Shown: in pieces, positions 62,052 through 64,000 of the stretch
Layout: every line of letters begins with the position of its first letter
How positions within the stretch are numbered: position 1 is the first letter of the stretch
NCBI GenBank assembly: GCA_019752335.1
Contig: JAIEMJ010000005.1
Location: 1 to 64,000, forward strand
DNA length: 64,000 bases
Reading direction: 5' to 3'
DNA from: Bryobacteraceae bacterium
Lineage (GTDB): Bacteria; Acidobacteriota; Terriglobia; Bryobacterales; Bryobacteraceae
Position numbers and translations under genes: made by a program
Notes under the pieces: model-generated
Told to the model about the DNA's origin: nothing
The model's input: the letters and a program-made list of their open reading frames with translations, nothing else
Database searches by the model: none

Positions 62052-64000
62052 TTAGAACAGCACTTTCAGGCCAAACTGGATCTGGCGCATCGGCGAGACT
62101 AAGCCGGTGATCGCACCCGGGCCGCGCGAGATATTGGCCTGTGTGGGATAGTCCAGGCCGCCGCCCGCATTACGAGTGGGCAGGAAGCCGCCACCCGTGT
62201 TGAGCGTACCGTTCGGACGGGCGAACTGCGGCGTGTTGAAGAGGTTGAACATCTCCGTGCGGAACTGCACCTTGAAACGCTCCGTGATCTTGAAGTTCTT
62301 GAACATCGAGAAGTCTACGTTCTTGAAACCAGGACCTTCGAGAATGCCCAATGCCGAGTTGCCATACTTACAAATCTCCGTAATCGCGGTGTTTTGACAG
62401 GAGACGATGCGGAAGGCGTCGGGGTTGTACCACTGATTCACCGTCGCGTTCGAAAGGCTGCCGTTCGAGATGCGGTCCGGTCGAATGGTGACGTTGGCCG
62501 TGTTGGTGATGGCGCCCTGGGTCACGGTCATCGGGAAGCCGGTGCGGAAAGTGAGAATGCCGTTGCTCTGCCAGCCATCGAAGATCACCCCGGCGACGCC
62601 CTTCTTGAGCGAGGCGATCATGGGGATTTCATAGACGAAGTTGGCGACGGTGTTGTGCGTGACGTCGAAGCCGACGCGGGCTTTGTCCGCCGCACGGTTG
62701 CGGGGATTCTGGTAGGCATTCGGGTTGTAACCGTCACCTTCATTGCGTCCGTAGCCTTCCATCAAAGACTTCGAGAAAGTGTGCGCAATCGTATAACTGA
62801 ACCCGTTAGAGAAGCGCTTCTGAAGATTGAAGTGCAGTCCCTGGTACCAGGCGTTGCCGCCGGAATCGAGCCAGCGCAGGCGGGTGAGCGGCCGGGTGAC
62901 GCCGTTATCGATGACAAACGGCACTGGGCGGCGTGACTGGAGCGTGGACGTTGCCGTGTTGAAGGCCGGGTCCGGGGAGTTGAATTCCACCGTGTTATCG
63001 AGGTGCGAAGTCTTTGAGCCCACGTAACCGACCGACAGGACCATGCCCGCGAACAGACGGCGCTGCACGTCGAAGCTCCACTGATGTACCACCGGCTGGA
63101 AGTTGTCCGTGTTCAGCACGTTCGCGCTGATGGCGCTGGCGTTGTTGACGGTGCCAAACGGCTGGGCAAAGCTGAAGATCGAGTTCGGATTCACCAGGCC
63201 ATTGTTACGGGCATCGTTCGAGAAGTTCGAACTGCCCGAGAGCGGCGGGTTGAGATTGAGGATGGTGTAGTTGTTCAACTGGTGAACGTTGTAGAAGATG
63301 CCGTAGCCGACGCGCAACACCCAGGGCTCGGAGGGCCGATAGGCGATGCCGATGCGCGGCATGATCATGTCCTTCTGCGGCTTATAGAAGTTATAGGTGG
63401 ACCGAATGGTGGAGGGCACGAACACGGGCGGGTTGTTGCGGCCGTTTGACCATTCGAGCGAGCGCCATAAGCCACGGATGTCGGTGGCGGCGGTGTTGTA
63501 TTCGTAGCGCGCGCCAATGTTCATTGTGATGCGCTTCGTCACCTTCCAGTCGTCGTTGAAGTAAAAGCCGGTGCGCGTCTGGCGGACATCGGTCAGCGGT
63601 AGGCCTTCCGGGGTATTCGTACCGCTGGGGACACCGAGCATGAAGGCGGCGAAGGCGTTGTTCGCCAGATTGCCGACAAAGTCAAACGAGCCGCGGGGCA
63701 CGTTTGCCGCGCCACGGAAAAGCGAAATGCGCCGGATCTCGGCGCCAAACTTGAGGGTATGCGCGCCGAACGTCCAGTTCAGGTTGTTGCTGAACTGATG
63801 CAGACGGTTGTCATCGAAGCCATTGCCGCCGTCCTGTTCCGCCAAACCCTGGAAGCCGGTAATGTTCATCGCCGGGATGCCCACTTCGCGCGGCGTGAGT
63901 TTCCGGTTACCATCGGTGACGACGCGGAAGGCGTCGAGCCCGATGGCGCTCAGGTCAAAGGTCGTGTTCGCGCGAGGGTTAAAGCTATCATCGCGCGACG
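62052..64000 (-). CDS. TonB-dependent receptor, Oar-like (5' truncated by window edge)
   Basis: The frame is open from the window's right end to a stop at 62052. The visible C-terminal 649 or so residues are beta-barrel sequence of an Oar-type TonB-dependent receptor: paired aromatic strands (RVGYGIFYNVHQLNNYT, KVQFRTEMFNLFNTPQF), turns rich in Asn/Gly, and a terminal Phe (IQFGLKVLF) needed for outer-membrane insertion. The N-terminal carboxypeptidase-regulatory-like domain and plug lie outside the window. In Acidobacteriota these are large numbers of outer-membrane uptake proteins. The SelA-like gene follows 57 bases downstream. Confidence 0.9.
   Translation of the reverse strand, partial: SRDDSFNPRANTTFDLSAIGLDAFRVVTDGNRKLTPREVGIPAMNITGFQGLAEQDGGNGFDDNRLHQFSNNLNWTFGAHTLKFGAEIRRISLFRGAANVPRGSFDFVGNLANNAFAAFMLGVPSGTNTPEGLPLTDVRQTRTGFYFNDDWKVTKRITMNIGARYEYNTAATDIRGLWRSLEWSNGRNNPPVFVPSTIRSTYNFYKPQKDMIMPRIGIAYRPSEPWVLRVGYGIFYNVHQLNNYTILNLNPPLSGSSNFSNDARNNGLVNPNSIFSFAQPFGTVNNASAISANVLNTDNFQPVVHQWSFDVQRRLFAGMVLSVGYVGSKTSHLDNTVEFNSPDPAFNTATSTLQSRRPVPFVIDNGVTRPLTRLRWLDSGGNAWYQGLHFNLQKRFSNGFSYTIAHTFSKSLMEGYGRNEGDGYNPNAYQNPRNRAADKARVGFDVTHNTVANFVYEIPMIASLKKGVAGVIFDGWQSNGILTFRTGFPMTVTQGAITNTANVTIRPDRISNGSLSNATVNQWYNPDAFRIVSCQNTAITEICKYGNSALGILEGPGFKNVDFSMFKNFKITERFKVQFRTEMFNLFNTPQFARPNGTLNTGGGFLPTRNAGGGLDYPTQANISRGPGAITGLVSPMRQIQFGLKVLF

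Overview
The window reads as chromosome from a member of the Acidobacteriota, most likely the Bryobacterales/Solibacter-like group. The evidence is high GC, long 5'-truncated Oar-type TonB-dependent receptor, a VWFA-related secreted protein of the acidobacterial type, a winged-helix/TM/TolB-propeller regulator, many signal-peptide hydrolases (S9, M14, CocE, purple acid phosphatase, sialidase-like), a PEP-CTERM protein and Gfo/Idh/MocA enzymes with export signals. The lineage is an inference from gene content; no rRNA is present.

Layout. 0-8 kb: TPR protein, polytopic membrane protein, SMP-30-like propeller, PEP-CTERM protein and a large secreted di-heme/HEAT-repeat protein, then tRNA-Gly(UCC). 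8-15 kb: a TolB-type membrane regulator divergent from an ECF sigma factor, an L-fuconate dehydratase-like enolase, an S9 peptidase and a SirB1-like protein. 15-22 kb: fused anthranilate synthase, a small Cys-rich membrane protein, a single-domain response regulator, a VWFA protein, LarE, an AlaX-like editing protein overlapping a GNAT, and an unrecognised two-TM protein. 22-34 kb: a frameshifted antitoxin, a purple acid phosphatase with duplicated flanking modules, a CocE-like protein lacking the nucleophile serine, a BrnT/BrnA toxin-antitoxin pair, MnmA with its sulfur-donating cysteine desulfurase, a SAM hydrolase family protein and an M14 carboxypeptidase. 34-44 kb: a DUF3857/transglutaminase/TPR giant, an XRE/nucleotidyltransferase toxin-antitoxin-like pair, a three-gene TrmB cluster and a degenerate-GGDEF coiled-coil protein. 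44-53 kb: secA, a second frameshifted antitoxin, a tight four-gene run (oxidoreductase, thrB, U32-like, cyclophilin), tRNA-Lys(UUU) and a GntR regulator. 53-64 kb: amidohydrolase and divergent Gfo/Idh protein, hfq-hflX, a sialidase-like protein, an exported SelA-like PLP protein and the start-truncated TonB receptor.

Themes. Housekeeping genes (secA, thrB, mnmA, hfq, hflX, trpEG, two tRNAs) are mixed with secreted degradative functions and with small toxin-antitoxin loci in different states: two intact pairs and two antitoxins each broken by one base. Three separate families of short palindromic repeats occur in the gaps (perfect or near-perfect 27-29 bp inverted arms at 44.5 and 60.5 kb; a roughly 85 bp element abutting the stop codons of two genes at 53.6 and 60.7 kb; and 9-bp-arm GGAC..GTCC hairpins at 33.9, 34.0 and 62.0 kb). 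No CRISPR array, rRNA, phage or intact insertion sequence was seen.
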